Origin: Endozoicomonas sp. SCSIO W0465
Lineage (GTDB): Bacteria > Pseudomonadota > Gammaproteobacteria > Pseudomonadales > Endozoicomonadaceae
Direction of reading: 5' to 3'
Length of the DNA stretch: 64,000 nt
Assembly (NCBI RefSeq): GCF_023716865.1
Contig: NZ_CP092417.1
Coordinates: 6,494,501-6,558,500 of the forward strand
Shown here: positions 53,861-63,270 of the stretch, in pieces
Numbering within the stretch: the first letter of the stretch is position 1
How the letters are laid out: every line of letters starts with the position of its first letter
The notes under the pieces: generated by a model
Told to the model about the DNA's origin: nothing
Database searches by the model: none
What the model saw: only the letters and a program-made list of their open reading frames with translations
Program-made: the position numbers and the translations under genes

Positions 53861-56800
53861 TGAAAATTCTCAGCCTGCGCCTGAAAAATATTAACTCCCT
53901 GAGGGGCGAGTGGAAAATAGACTTCCAGAGCGAACCTTTTGCCAACAATGGCCTGTTTGCCATTACCGGCCCGACCGGTGCTGGCAAAACTACGCTACTG
54001 GATGCCATCTGCCTTGCCCTGTACCACCAGACACCCCGCCTGACCACGATCTCCGCCTCCGATAACGAGCTGATGACCCGGCATACCGCTGAATCTTTGG
54101 CAGAAGTTGAGTTTGAAGTCAAAGGTAAAGCCTACCGGGCCTTCTGGTCACAACGCCGGGCCAGGGGCAAAACCGATGGCAAGTTGCAGGCACCGCAGGT
54201 TGAGCTGGCCCGCAGTGACGGTAGGATTATTACCACCCGTATCAACGATAAATTGAAAAAGGTCAATGAGCTGACCGGCCTGGACTTCGGACGTTTCACC
54301 AAATCCATGATGCTGGCCCAGGGTGGTTTTGCCGCTTTTCTGGAGGCCAGCGCCAATGACCGGGCAGAGCTGCTGGAAGAACTGACCGGTACCGAAATTT
54401 ACGGAGAAGTCTCCCGCCGAACCTTTGAGCGCATGCGCAGCGAAGAGCAGCAACTCGACCTGTTAAAAGCCAGGGCCGGTGGTATTGCCCTGCTGAACGA
54501 CGATCGACTGGCAGAACTGAGAGCAGAACAGCATCAGCTTGCCGGACAACAGGAGGAAACCGGCAATGAACGCCTCGCCCTGACCCGGCAGAAGCGTTGG
54601 CTGGAAGAGCTGGCCAGCAGAGAACGGGAACAGCATAAAGCCCGGGAGTCATTGGACAATGCCATTCAACGACAAGCAGAACACAGCGAGCCATTAAACC
54701 GTCTGGAGCAGGCCCTGCCCGCCCTGGAGCTTCTGCCAGACTGGGAACGATTGAGTGAACTGAAACAAAAGCATCAGCAGATACAAAAAACACTGGCCGA
54801 ACATCAACAGGAAAAGCAGGTCACCACCGAAAAGGTGGAAAGCCTCCGGAAGCAGAATCAGATTCTGCTGAGCGCCTGGGAAAACGGCCAGCAGGAACAG
54901 GAGCAAACCGAATCCCTGCTGGTCGAGCAGGTCATCCCTCTGGACGCTGAACTGCAAAGGCTGACCAATGAACAGCAGGCCATCAACGGCAAATTGCAGG
55001 CGGCTGAAAAGGAGCGGGACATACTGAACAAAAGCATTGCTGATGACCAGCAGTCCCGGGAACAACTGACGGGTCAGCTCCAGGTGGTAGACCGTTACCT
55101 GGAACAGAATGCGCACCAGCAAACGCTGGGCGAACAGCTGCCGGTATTACAAACCCTGTTTGTGCAACGTCAGGAAGCCAGCCAGGGTGAACAACAGTTT
55201 GTTCAAGCCATTCATCAGTCAGAGCAGGAACGCCAGAACCTGGGCGCACAACAGCGAAAACTGGAAGCCCATATTCAGTCTCTGGCCAGCACCCTGGCAC
55301 AACGCACCAGCCAGAGTAAAACACGGTTTGAGCACAAAGTAACCCTGCTAAATGGCCAAGAAGAAGAACAGCTTCAGGCAGATCATCAACAGTGGAATGA
55401 CCAGTACCCAATATGGCTGCATCTGAACAACCTCAACCAGCAATTGATCAGTTGCACCGGTGATTTACAGAAAGAACAGAGTCTCCATCGCCACCTGCAG
55501 CAATCGGTAGCGCAGTACACCGGCAAAATTGAGGGATGCAGGGCAGAGTACCGCAATGCCAGGCAGCACTGTCAGGATCTGGAACAGTTGTTAACTCAGG
55601 AGCGGCAGATCACCAGCCTGCAGGACTATCGCGACAAACTGCAGGCAGGAGAGGCATGCCCGCTGTGCGGTGCTACAGAGCACCCGGCGATTGAACATTA
55701 TCAGCAACTGAATATTTCAGTTACTGAACAACGCTTAAAAGCCAGGCAGCGGGAACTGGAGCAGCTGCAAATTCAGGGAGAGAAGCTGGGCAAAGAGACT
55801 GCGCGCCTGCAGGTACAGCTGGAATCGTCGGAACAGACCATCAACAAACTGCAGCACCAGATTGACCAGGCCACATCCGACTGGTCCGCCACCAGCAATA
55901 CACTGTCGCTTTCACTACCGGTCAATAACACTGAAGCTTATCAAAACCACTTTCAACGGTTTATCGACAGTGGGGAGATCCGGAAAAAGCAGCTTGATGC
56001 ACTGAGTCAGCTTAATCGCCAAATTCAACTTGAGCAGCAGCAGCTGGATCAGCTGAATAACGACATGACCCAACACACCCATCAACGGGATGTTAACCAG
56101 CATCAGCAAAGCCAGATTGACCGGCAGCTGTCCGAAAAGCGCCAACAGCTTGAGCAAAGCCAACACGCCAACCAGGCTCTGGAAGACAGAATCCGGCAGA
56201 GAATTCAGACGGCGCTGCATCTGGAGATGCCTATCCTGTCAGAGCAGTCAACATGGTTGAGTCAACAGGAAAAAAACTGGCAACAATGGCAGAACATCAC
56301 GGCTGAACAGAAAGTGCTGAATGAGAACATCCGGGCCGTTACCCAGCAGCTGGGTTATCAGCATCAAAACCGGCAAAAAGCGGACGAACTCATCCGGGAA
56401 CATCAGGCACTATTGGCTGACACCAACGCCCGGAGACAGCAGCAACAACAGAAACGCCACGAACTGTTTGGCCAGAAAATCGTCAGTAAGGAGCGACAGC
56501 GACTAAAGTCACTGGTTGTTGAAGCAAAGGCAAGCCATCAACAAAGCCAGAACCAGTTGCAAGCGATTGATGAACAGCTGGGTCAACTGACCGGAATCCT
56601 TCGCCAGCAGACCATTGAACAGGAAACATTGAGCGAAGGTCTGAAGATGGCCGAAAAAACCTGGCAGACGTTATTAAATGACAGTCCATTCCGGGACAGT
56701 GAACATTTCCAGAAGGCTCTGCTGGATAAAGAAGAGCGAAAGGCACTGGCAGAACTGAAACAAGGTATTGAGCAACAGCTGCATGAGGCAAAAGGCAAGC

Positions 56801-57534
56801 TGGCCTCGGCTGACGCCAATCTGCAAGCACATATCGCACAGCCAGCGACTACACTGCCACTGGATGAAGTGATTGAAAAACTGACCGAATTGGACAATCG
56901 TACTCGTTTAATCAATCAACGGCAGGGCGAAATCACTCAGGCGCTGAAAGACGATGACGAAAAACGTCTTGGCCAGGCCAGCCTGTTCAAAGATATCGCC
57001 ACGCAAGAGCACCGATATCTGGTTTGGGCGCAACTCAGTGGCTTGATTGGCTCCAGTAAAGGTGACAAGTTCCGCAAATTTGCCCAGGGCCTGACTCTGG
57101 ATCATCTGATACTTCTGGCCAACCGACAGCTGGAACGGCTCCATGCCCGCTATCTGCTCAACCGAAAGCGTAATGATGAACTCAGTCTTGAAGTGCTGGA
57201 TACCTGGCAGGGTGACTGCGCAAGGGATATCAAAACCCTGTCCGGCGGTGAAAGCTTTCTGGTCAGCCTGGCACTGGCCCTGGGGCTTTCAGACCTGGTC
57301 AGTCACAAAACTCGTATTGATTCACTGTTTCTGGATGAAGGGTTTGGTACACTGGATCAGGAAACGCTGGAAATTGCACTCAGCGCGTTGGATAGCCTGA
57401 ATGCCAGTGGGAAGATGGTTGGTATCATCTCCCATATTGAGTCATTGAAGGAACGGATTCCCACCCGGATAGCAGTAATAAAAGAAACCGGACTGGGTTA
57501 CAGCAAACTGGATGGTCACTTTGCCTGTATCTGA
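53860..57534 (+). CDS. sbcC: Exonuclease subunit SbcC
   Basis: This 1,224-residue SMC-like ATPase has Walker A GPTGAGKTT at about residue 35 and a long Gln-rich coiled coil on both sides of a zinc hook CPLCG near residue 600. The signature TLSGGESFLVSLALALG and Walker B LFLDEGFGTLD near 1,155 follow. The length is slightly above the E. coli form. It forms the Mre11-Rad50-like complex with SbcD. It is intact and translationally coupled to sbcD. Confidence 0.96.
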   Translation: MKILSLRLKNINSLRGEWKIDFQSEPFANNGLFAITGPTGAGKTTLLDAICLALYHQTPRLTTISASDNELMTRHTAESLAEVEFEVKGKAYRAFWSQRRARGKTDGKLQAPQVELARSDGRIITTRINDKLKKVNELTGLDFGRFTKSMMLAQGGFAAFLEASANDRAELLEELTGTEIYGEVSRRTFERMRSEEQQLDLLKARAGGIALLNDDRLAELRAEQHQLAGQQEETGNERLALTRQKRWLEELASREREQHKARESLDNAIQRQAEHSEPLNRLEQALPALELLPDWERLSELKQKHQQIQKTLAEHQQEKQVTTEKVESLRKQNQILLSAWENGQQEQEQTESLLVEQVIPLDAELQRLTNEQQAINGKLQAAEKERDILNKSIADDQQSREQLTGQLQVVDRYLEQNAHQQTLGEQLPVLQTLFVQRQEASQGEQQFVQAIHQSEQERQNLGAQQRKLEAHIQSLASTLAQRTSQSKTRFEHKVTLLNGQEEEQLQADHQQWNDQYPIWLHLNNLNQQLISCTGDLQKEQSLHRHLQQSVAQYTGKIEGCRAEYRNARQHCQDLEQLLTQERQITSLQDYRDKLQAGEACPLCGATEHPAIEHYQQLNISVTEQRLKARQRELEQLQIQGEKLGKETARLQVQLESSEQTINKLQHQIDQATSDWSATSNTLSLSLPVNNTEAYQNHFQRFIDSGEIRKKQLDALSQLNRQIQLEQQQLDQLNNDMTQHTHQRDVNQHQQSQIDRQLSEKRQQLEQSQHANQALEDRIRQRIQTALHLEMPILSEQSTWLSQQEKNWQQWQNITAEQKVLNENIRAVTQQLGYQHQNRQKADELIREHQALLADTNARRQQQQQKRHELFGQKIVSKERQRLKSLVVEAKASHQQSQNQLQAIDEQLGQLTGILRQQTIEQETLSEGLKMAEKTWQTLLNDSPFRDSEHFQKALLDKEERKALAELKQGIEQQLHEAKGKLASADANLQAHIAQPATTLPLDEVIEKLTELDNRTRLINQRQGEITQALKDDDEKRLGQASLFKDIATQEHRYLVWAQLSGLIGSSKGDKFRKFAQGLTLDHLILLANRQLERLHARYLLNRKRNDELSLEVLDTWQGDCARDIKTLSGGESFLVSLALALGLSDLVSHKTRIDSLFLDEGFGTLDQETLEIALSALDSLNASGKMVGIISHIESLKERIPTRIAVIKETGLGYSKLDGHFACI

Positions 57535-57555
57535 TCACTTTTATTTTGAGGGTTT

Positions 57556-58782
57556 ATGAATCAACTACTGACTGTTGGCGCACTTGAGTCGTTTCTCATT
57601 GCCATTTTTGTGCTGTTCCTGGGGCATTTTATCAACGCCCGCATTCCGATATTGAAGAAATTCAATATTCCTGAGCCCATTGTTGGTGGACTGATCATTG
57701 CCGCCGTTATTGCCGGGCTTCACTTCAATGGCATCGATATTGAGTTCAACCTGCCCCTGCAGAACACCTTTATGTTGATGTTCTTTGCCACGGTGGGCCT
57801 GGCTGCCAGCTATACCCAGCTTATTAAAGGTGGGGTCAAGGTGCTGATCTTCCTTGCCGTGGCGTCCCTGTACATCGTGCTGCAAAATGGCCTGGGGATG
57901 TCACTGGCCACCCTGCTGGGGCTTGACCCGCTGATGGGATTAATTGCCGGATCAATCACCCTTTCCGGTGGTCACGGCACTGGTGCTGCCTGGTCCCAGA
58001 CCTTCCAGACCGTGTACGGCATGAACAATGTGCTTGAGATTGCCATGGCTTCAGCAACCTTTGGCCTGATTATGGGCGGTATTATTGGCAGCCCGGTGGC
58101 ACAGCGCCTGGTGGACAAATTTGGACTGAAATCCAGATACGGTAACACCAATAGAACCCATGATCAGTTTCCGGAACTGGTGACCTACAACGAAAATGAA
58201 GAAGACAAGGTCACCTCAAAAAAGATGATTGAATCACTGTTCATGATTCTGATCTGTGTGACCGGTGCCAAGTACCTGGAAATCTGGGTCAACAGCTTCG
58301 AGGTCAAATGGCTGATGATTCCGGATTTTGTCTATGCCCTGTTTATCGGCGTTATGATCACCAACACGCTGGAAGTCACCAGGGTGAAGAAGCTGGATAT
58401 TGAAACCGTCGATGTTCTGGGCACGGTTTCACTGGCACTGTTTCTGGCCATGGCCCTGATGAGCCTGAAACTCTGGAATATTCTTGATTTGGCCATCCCG
58501 ATCCTGATCATATTGCTGGCACAGTCCGCCATGCTGGCCATCTTTGCTTATGTGGTGACCTTCAGGGTAATGGGGAAAGACTATGATGCGGCCGTTATTG
58601 CCAGTGGTCACTGTGGCTTTGGTCTGGGGGCAACACCTACAGCGGTCATGAATATGGGTTCAGTGGTTAACCGCTTCGGCCCTTCACCCCAGGGTTTTAT
58701 GGTTGTGCCGATTGTCGGCGCCTTCTTTATTGATATTGTCAACCTGATTATTTTGCAGGCAACATTGTCGATTCTTGGCTAA
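57556..58782 (+). CDS. gltS: Sodium/glutamate symporter GltS
   Basis: This 408-residue inner-membrane protein has about ten or more hydrophobic segments. The family blocks GHFINARIPILKKFNIPEPI and SGGHGTGAAWSQTF, and the repeat GHCGFGLGATPTAVMNM in the second half, give the two inverted re-entrant motifs. It imports glutamate with Na+. It starts 21 bases after sbcC on the same strand; a functional link is not evident. Confidence 0.95.
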   Translation: MNQLLTVGALESFLIAIFVLFLGHFINARIPILKKFNIPEPIVGGLIIAAVIAGLHFNGIDIEFNLPLQNTFMLMFFATVGLAASYTQLIKGGVKVLIFLAVASLYIVLQNGLGMSLATLLGLDPLMGLIAGSITLSGGHGTGAAWSQTFQTVYGMNNVLEIAMASATFGLIMGGIIGSPVAQRLVDKFGLKSRYGNTNRTHDQFPELVTYNENEEDKVTSKKMIESLFMILICVTGAKYLEIWVNSFEVKWLMIPDFVYALFIGVMITNTLEVTRVKKLDIETVDVLGTVSLALFLAMALMSLKLWNILDLAIPILIILLAQSAMLAIFAYVVTFRVMGKDYDAAVIASGHCGFGLGATPTAVMNMGSVVNRFGPSPQGFMVVPIVGAFFIDIVNLIILQATLSILG

Positions 58783-58874
58783 TCAATCATCAGCCCATAG
58801 TGATTACCCTGAGGCAGAAACCTCCCTTTGGTGATGGATAAACTGAATACTCACACTACCCCATGGCTTTAATT

Positions 58875-58897
58875 GGCTGACTCTTAAAGAGTCAGCC
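58875..58897. terminator. Perfect palindrome after gltS
   Basis: GGCTGACTCTT and AAGAGTCAGCC flank a single A. It folds into a stable hairpin but is not followed by a T-run, so it could be a terminator variant or an operator. Confidence 0.4.
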
Positions 58898-58910
58898 GTG
58901 CTTGTGCAGT

Positions 58911-58946
58911 AGATCAGCAAATAGATCAGCAAATAGATCAGCGAAT
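58911..58946. repeat. Three 12-bp tandem repeats
   Basis: AGATCAGCAAAT occurs twice and AGATCAGCGAAT once, directly in tandem. The 450-base stretch 58783-59230 otherwise holds two hairpins and no supported gene. Confidence 0.75.
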
Positions 58947-59131
58947 AAATAATCGTGTTATGTTCACCCACACAGGCCGCATTGCGCAACTTGTTCTTTG
59001 ATACTGTTCTTTATCTTGTTTGTGTCGAGATCTCGATCAATTCCCCGGTTCATATCGAACAGCCCTATCGTGTCCACGACCCCTTTTTTCTTGCCTATTT
59101 TTTAACAGAGTCTATGTTTCTGACACGCAAG

Positions 59132-59172
59132 AAAAAACCCGACTCAAGCGGAGCAGCAACTCCTCGTCGGGC
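59132..59172 (-). terminator. Probable minus-strand terminator
   Basis: On the minus strand CCCGAC...GTCGGG with an inner GGAG/CTCC stem is followed by TTTTTTC. It points leftwards and could once have ended transcripts of the permease locus. Confidence 0.5.
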
Positions 59173-59230
59173 TTCTCTCTGATCAATGAGCTATCACTCG
59201 CTGAGTAACAGCTCAGGGAGTAGTATAGCC

Positions 59231-59643
59231 ATGATTTCGTTCGCGTACACAATCGGAGTGATGAGATTGTTGAGAGTGAAAATACATACCGATGAGATGG
59301 CAAACCTACTGCCTACTCAACGGCTGCTGCTGATTGTTTTGGCCACCTTTGCCAACAGTGACGGGGAATGCTGGCCCAGTCAGAAAATCCTTGGTGATAT
59401 GGTTGGCATAACCCGGCATCGAGTCAGCATCGAGTCAGTGAATGCCTGAAAAAACTTGAACAGGAACAGTTCATCGAAAGCATGTTCCGGCAAAATGCGA
59501 CCGGCACTAAAACAAAAGTCTACCGAATGCTGTTCGAGCCTTTTGTCTTCAAACAGGTCAAGGAAAATCACTACAATTGCTTCGGCCAGCGGATCGACGA
59601 CCCTCGCATGACCGACACTTCCTGGGCAGATAGCTTCGAGTAA
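59231..59643 (+). pseudogene. Helix-turn-helix protein gene, frameshifted by an 11-bp duplication
   Basis: From the ATG at 59231 (GGAG upstream) the frame reads LLPTQRLLLIVLATFANSDG, then ECWPSQKILGDMVGITRHRV, a winged-helix DNA-binding domain of the plasmid/phage replication-initiator type. CATCGAGTCAG is then tandemly repeated (about 59418-59439), shifting the frame. Dropping one 11-bp unit restores SECLKKLEQEQFIESMF and continues to a stop at 59641, giving about 133 residues. As it stands, the protein ends shortly after the recognition helix. Regulator or replication-protein identity cannot be settled. Confidence 0.7.
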
Positions 59644-59691
59644 GGCAACCATAACAACCGCATCCACGGGACAAGCCCGTGATGCAAAGGA

Positions 59692-60304
59692 TCAGACAAA
59701 GCTCATCACCAGACCCGCAGAGATCGCCATGGTGAAAATCACCACCAGGAAGGCAACAATCATCGGGTTACGGAACAGGCTCTTCAGCAGAATCACTTCC
59801 GTCAGGCTGGCACCGGCACTGCCGATAATCAACGCCATCAGAGCCCCCATTCCCATGCCTTTGGCCGCCAGGGCAGAAGCCAGTGGGATTACCGCTTCAG
59901 CCCGGATATACAGGGGCACACCAATAATTGCTGCAAATGGAATCGCCAGTGGGTTGTCCGGGCCGGCATACTGGGCAATAAAGTCCGCAGGAATGAACCC
60001 ATAAATAAAGGCACCAATACCCACACCCAGCATCAGGATCGGGAAGATCTTCTTGAACTGGCTCCAGGTTTCACCCCAGATGCGGCCCCAGCGATCATCA
60101 CTTTTGGGCTTGCTGTCGCCACAGGCGGTTGCGCAACCAGAAGCAGAAGCAGAAGCAGAAGCAGAAATCGCCGGAGCTGGCTTGCTATCACAGCAACTGC
60201 TGTTGTTATCAACAGATGGGACGTCTAACGCAGGCGTAGCATCGCAACAGCTGGTCTTGGGCGCAGGCTTGCTGCCACAACAACTGGCTGCAGCCGTTTC
60301 ACCA
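59692..60304 (-). pseudogene. Truncated second copy of the UPF0718-type permease
   Basis: This stretch matches the C-terminal ~200 residues of the permease at 61551-62666, including the Cys-rich loop and the last four helices, but lacks the N-terminal half and any start. It ends MSFV instead of MTFI. The loop has 18 extra bases, three more copies of a 6-bp unit that encodes Ala-Ser repeats. Its upstream edge meets the stop of the next gene within 3 bases. Confidence 0.88.
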
Positions 60305-60306
60305 AG

Positions 60307-61380
60307 CTATTCTGAGTTTAAGCGTTTCAGTTCTGCTTTCAAAAAATCACTCCATTCACTGAGTACTTGCAATCTATTTTCATTACTGGCAATACGAATG
60401 CCAGTATGACCTACCCATAAAGACTCCTGTATGTCCTCATTACTCATTGTCGCTTTTTCTTCTTCAAACTTTTTGAGTTCAAGCCGGTCTTCTTCTAATG
60501 ACTGGCTTACTGCTTGTTTCTCATTTTCGATGAGAGTCAGATAATTATGGTAACTTTCTATGGTTGTTTTGATAGCAACGTCAGGATTTTGCCCTGATGC
60601 TGAAGCAATATGGGCCAACGTACTCTGGTAGAGTGGATCTAACGGTGGCACCCCTTTTTCATCCATTGTCTTTTTCAATGTTTCCAGCTCCGAAGCTGGT
60701 AGATTTGCCACCATTTCTACCCTTTGCAAATAGTCAGGTAAAACCTGTCTCATATGCTGAAAGTACTCTTGGTCGTCAAATGAAGGCTTGCCCATACTGG
60801 AATCTGGTGTGCTCAGAACTTCCTGCACAACTTTTTCACACGCAGGGGTATTGTCCAAAAGTTTCATTTTCTGGCTTATCAACCACTGGTCAGCCAGAGT
60901 TCTCGCGGCTTCAGAGGAGTCAGGGATTTCTTCAATCAAGCGATTGACTTTGCCAAGAGCACCAACTGAATGTTCAGATCCGTTTGATATTTTTTGTTCC
61001 AGATAATCGTTGAAAATTATTTTACCAATATCTGTATCAAGCTTTAACTGGTCTGAATTCACATATTCAAGAAATTCTTTATCTGATGCTGGCGACTGAA
61101 GTAACAGCAAGGCTTGTCCTACAGTGATTTCTCTTGCACTCAATGATTTATTAGAATATTCCCCGATCAAATCAACCGCTTTTTGTTCCTGCTGACCATG
61201 GCTGGAAACTGTTTTCTGAGGCGTTAATGATTGGATCGTTCGGCTCATCCAGTTAACTTTTGGCTTATCTGTTTTCAGTTGATGACTGCCACTCAGGCGG
61301 ACTGGTTTATCAATGCCCCCTGTATTAGCAAGGTTTTGAAGCGTCTGACACACTTGATCCCTGGAAGGCAAAGAAGGCAT
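60307..61380 (-). CDS. Protein of unknown function, candidate effector
   Basis: This 357-residue protein has no recognised domain, signal peptide or membrane segment. It is helical, with a charged coiled-coil-like part at about 285-320 (ENEKQAVSQSLEEDRLELKK). It sits between a truncated and an intact copy of the permease gene, so it arrived with, or was captured by, the duplication. The composition is more AT-rich than the permease on both sides, suggesting transfer. Confidence 0.65.
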   Translation of the reverse strand: MPSLPSRDQVCQTLQNLANTGGIDKPVRLSGSHQLKTDKPKVNWMSRTIQSLTPQKTVSSHGQQEQKAVDLIGEYSNKSLSAREITVGQALLLLQSPASDKEFLEYVNSDQLKLDTDIGKIIFNDYLEQKISNGSEHSVGALGKVNRLIEEIPDSSEAARTLADQWLISQKMKLLDNTPACEKVVQEVLSTPDSSMGKPSFDDQEYFQHMRQVLPDYLQRVEMVANLPASELETLKKTMDEKGVPPLDPLYQSTLAHIASASGQNPDVAIKTTIESYHNYLTLIENEKQAVSQSLEEDRLELKKFEEEKATMSNEDIQESLWVGHTGIRIASNENRLQVLSEWSDFLKAELKRLNSE

Positions 61381-61550
61381 GGTAAATCCCCTGTGAATTC
61401 TGAAAAATCCGGTCAGAAAGTTTCTTCGACAATGCTCCTGCCTTTTTTAGGACATGCTTTAAGGTAATGAAGTGTGCCTCCCCAGACCGGTCGCCTTCAT
61501 CTTGATATTCTCAGGAAAGACCGGCAGCTGGGGGGAATATTCAACAAGTG

Positions 61551-62666
61551 TCAGATAAAGGTCATAACCAGACCCGCAGAGATCGCCATGGTGAAAATCA
61601 CCACCAGGAAGGCAACAATCATCGGGTTACGGAACAGGCTCTTCAGCAGAATCACTTCCGTCAGGCTGGCACCGGCACTGCCGATAATCAACGCCATCAG
61701 AGCCCCCATTCCCATGCCTTTGGCCGCCAGGGCAGAAGCCAGTGGGATTACCGCTTCAGCCCGGATATACAGAGGCACACCAATAATTGCTGCAAATGGA
61801 ATCGCCAGTGGGTTGTCCGGACCAGCGTACTGGGCAATAAAGTCCGCAGGAATGAACCCATAAGTAAAGGCACCAATACCCACACCCAGCATCAGGATCG
61901 GGAAGATCTTCTTGAACTGGCTCCAGGTTTCACCCCAGATGCGGCCCCAGCGATCATCGCTTTTGGGCTTGCTGTTGCCACAGGCGGTTGCGCAACCAGA
62001 AGCAGAAATCGCCGGAGCTGGCTTGCTATCACAGCAACTGCTGTTGTTATCAACAGATGGGACGTCTAACGCAGGCGTAGCATCGCAACAGCTGGTCTTG
62101 GGCGCAGGCTTGCTGCCACAACAACTGGCTACAGCCGTTTCACCATAGACAACATCTCTACGAACATAACGTTCAAAGCCCATTTTCTCCAGAATATAAC
62201 CACCGGCTACTGAAAAGGTCAGCGCAATGGCGAAGTAAATGACCGTTACCTTCATACCAAAGGTTGCCAACAACAGCCCCATGATAATCGGGTTCATCAG
62301 TGGCGAGGTGAACAGGAACGTAATGGTCGGCCCAAACCCTGCCCGGGCTTTAAGCAGCCCGGTCAGCATCGGAATGGTAGAGCAGCTGCAGAACGGTGTC
62401 AGCGCCCCCAGAAGGCCTGCGGAAACATAACCTTTGCCGCCTTTGGAACCGAGTATCTTCTGAATTTTTTCCGCTGGCATATACTCCAGAATCACGCCGA
62501 TAATAAAGCTGACAATCAGGAACAGAATGGTCAGCTCACCGGCCAGAAAAATAAAAGTACCCAATGTATCTACCAGACTCTGGGCCATATCAGCGCCCAG
62601 GCTGGATTCCAGTGCCGGCTTGATGACCGGCTCGATAACATCAGTTATCTGTTGCTGCATGCTCAT
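61551..62666 (-). CDS. UPF0718/YraQ-type permease with Cys-rich loop (SO_0444-like)
   Basis: This 371-residue inner-membrane protein has about eight helices. GALTPFCSCSTIPML with the CxC motif and LFTSPLMNPIIMG are hallmarks of the YraQ/UPF0718 permeases. The central loop (about 175-230) holds several CC pairs (SCCGSKPAPKTSCC; SSCCDSKPAP; GCATACG), apt for metal or thiol binding. Relatives are annotated as heavy-metal or arsenical efflux permeases; the substrate here is not known. A hairpin (CCCCAG/CTGGGG type) lies in the 100 bases after the stop. Confidence 0.88.
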   Translation of the reverse strand: MSMQQQITDVIEPVIKPALESSLGADMAQSLVDTLGTFIFLAGELTILFLIVSFIIGVILEYMPAEKIQKILGSKGGKGYVSAGLLGALTPFCSCSTIPMLTGLLKARAGFGPTITFLFTSPLMNPIIMGLLLATFGMKVTVIYFAIALTFSVAGGYILEKMGFERYVRRDVVYGETAVASCCGSKPAPKTSCCDATPALDVPSVDNNSSCCDSKPAPAISASGCATACGNSKPKSDDRWGRIWGETWSQFKKIFPILMLGVGIGAFTYGFIPADFIAQYAGPDNPLAIPFAAIIGVPLYIRAEAVIPLASALAAKGMGMGALMALIIGSAGASLTEVILLKSLFRNPMIVAFLVVIFTMAISAGLVMTFI

Positions 62667-62863
62667 ATCAATAATTCCAGAAAAATAGTAATATAAACTT
62701 GAAAAAATTCGCTTGCTGACCTGCCTGATCCTTTTATGTCGATAAGATCAGTGACCGCTTCCTCCCATGGGATCATCAGCCTGTAGCTGGTTGATGGGCG
62801 TATATTAGGTTAATGAAAAATCAGCTTCAACTATTTTTCTAAAAATATAGAAATATTTATACC

Positions 62864-63047
62864 TACTGCAGGAAAGCGCTAATACCCGTGCACCTCAATC
62901 CCATGCTTTTAGGCCCTGTGGGTCCTGCATGGGAATGCATACGGGAGCTTGCAGGCATTCCTGGCGCATTTACTGGCTGGCAGCTTGGGGTATGCATTCC
63001 CACGGAGGACCGTGGGAACGAGTTACTGCGGGAAAGCGCTAATACCC
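62864..63047. repeat. Intergenic repeat cluster: direct repeat pair enclosing two REP-like palindromes
   Basis: TACTGC(A/G)GGAAAGCGCTA is found at 62864 and 63024. Between them are GTGGGTCCTGCATGGGAATG and TGCATTCCCACGGAGGACCG, members of the dispersed palindrome family facing each other. The 604-base gap 62667-63270 holds no other supported feature. Confidence 0.65.
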
Positions 63048-63270
63048 TGCAAAGCGGTGAACCGGCGGTCATCTTCTTCTGGTGGCACGCTTTTTGGTTA
63101 TGGCTGGCTGAACCGGCTGAAACCCTTATTTTCTGGGTATTTCCGGGAAATCTGAGCTGCTGGTAAAGGCTCTGGATTTTTTTTGTTTTTTTGTTGTCTA
63201 TACGATCAAGCGAAAACCCTGTGCCGGACAGGCACTAAACAACGAAATAATAAATATTGGAGTGTGTCTT

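Noticed and set aside
58875..58897. Palindrome containing CTGACTCTT, like an IS50 end
   Set aside because: Only nine bases match the IS end, and the next bases (AAAG versus GATC) differ; it is better explained as a simple hairpin.
58911..58946. 12-bp tandem repeats as plasmid-type iterons near a replication-like helix-turn-helix gene
   Set aside because: Only three units, no DnaA box or AT-rich origin pattern recognised, and the nearby gene is frameshifted; too weak to call an origin.
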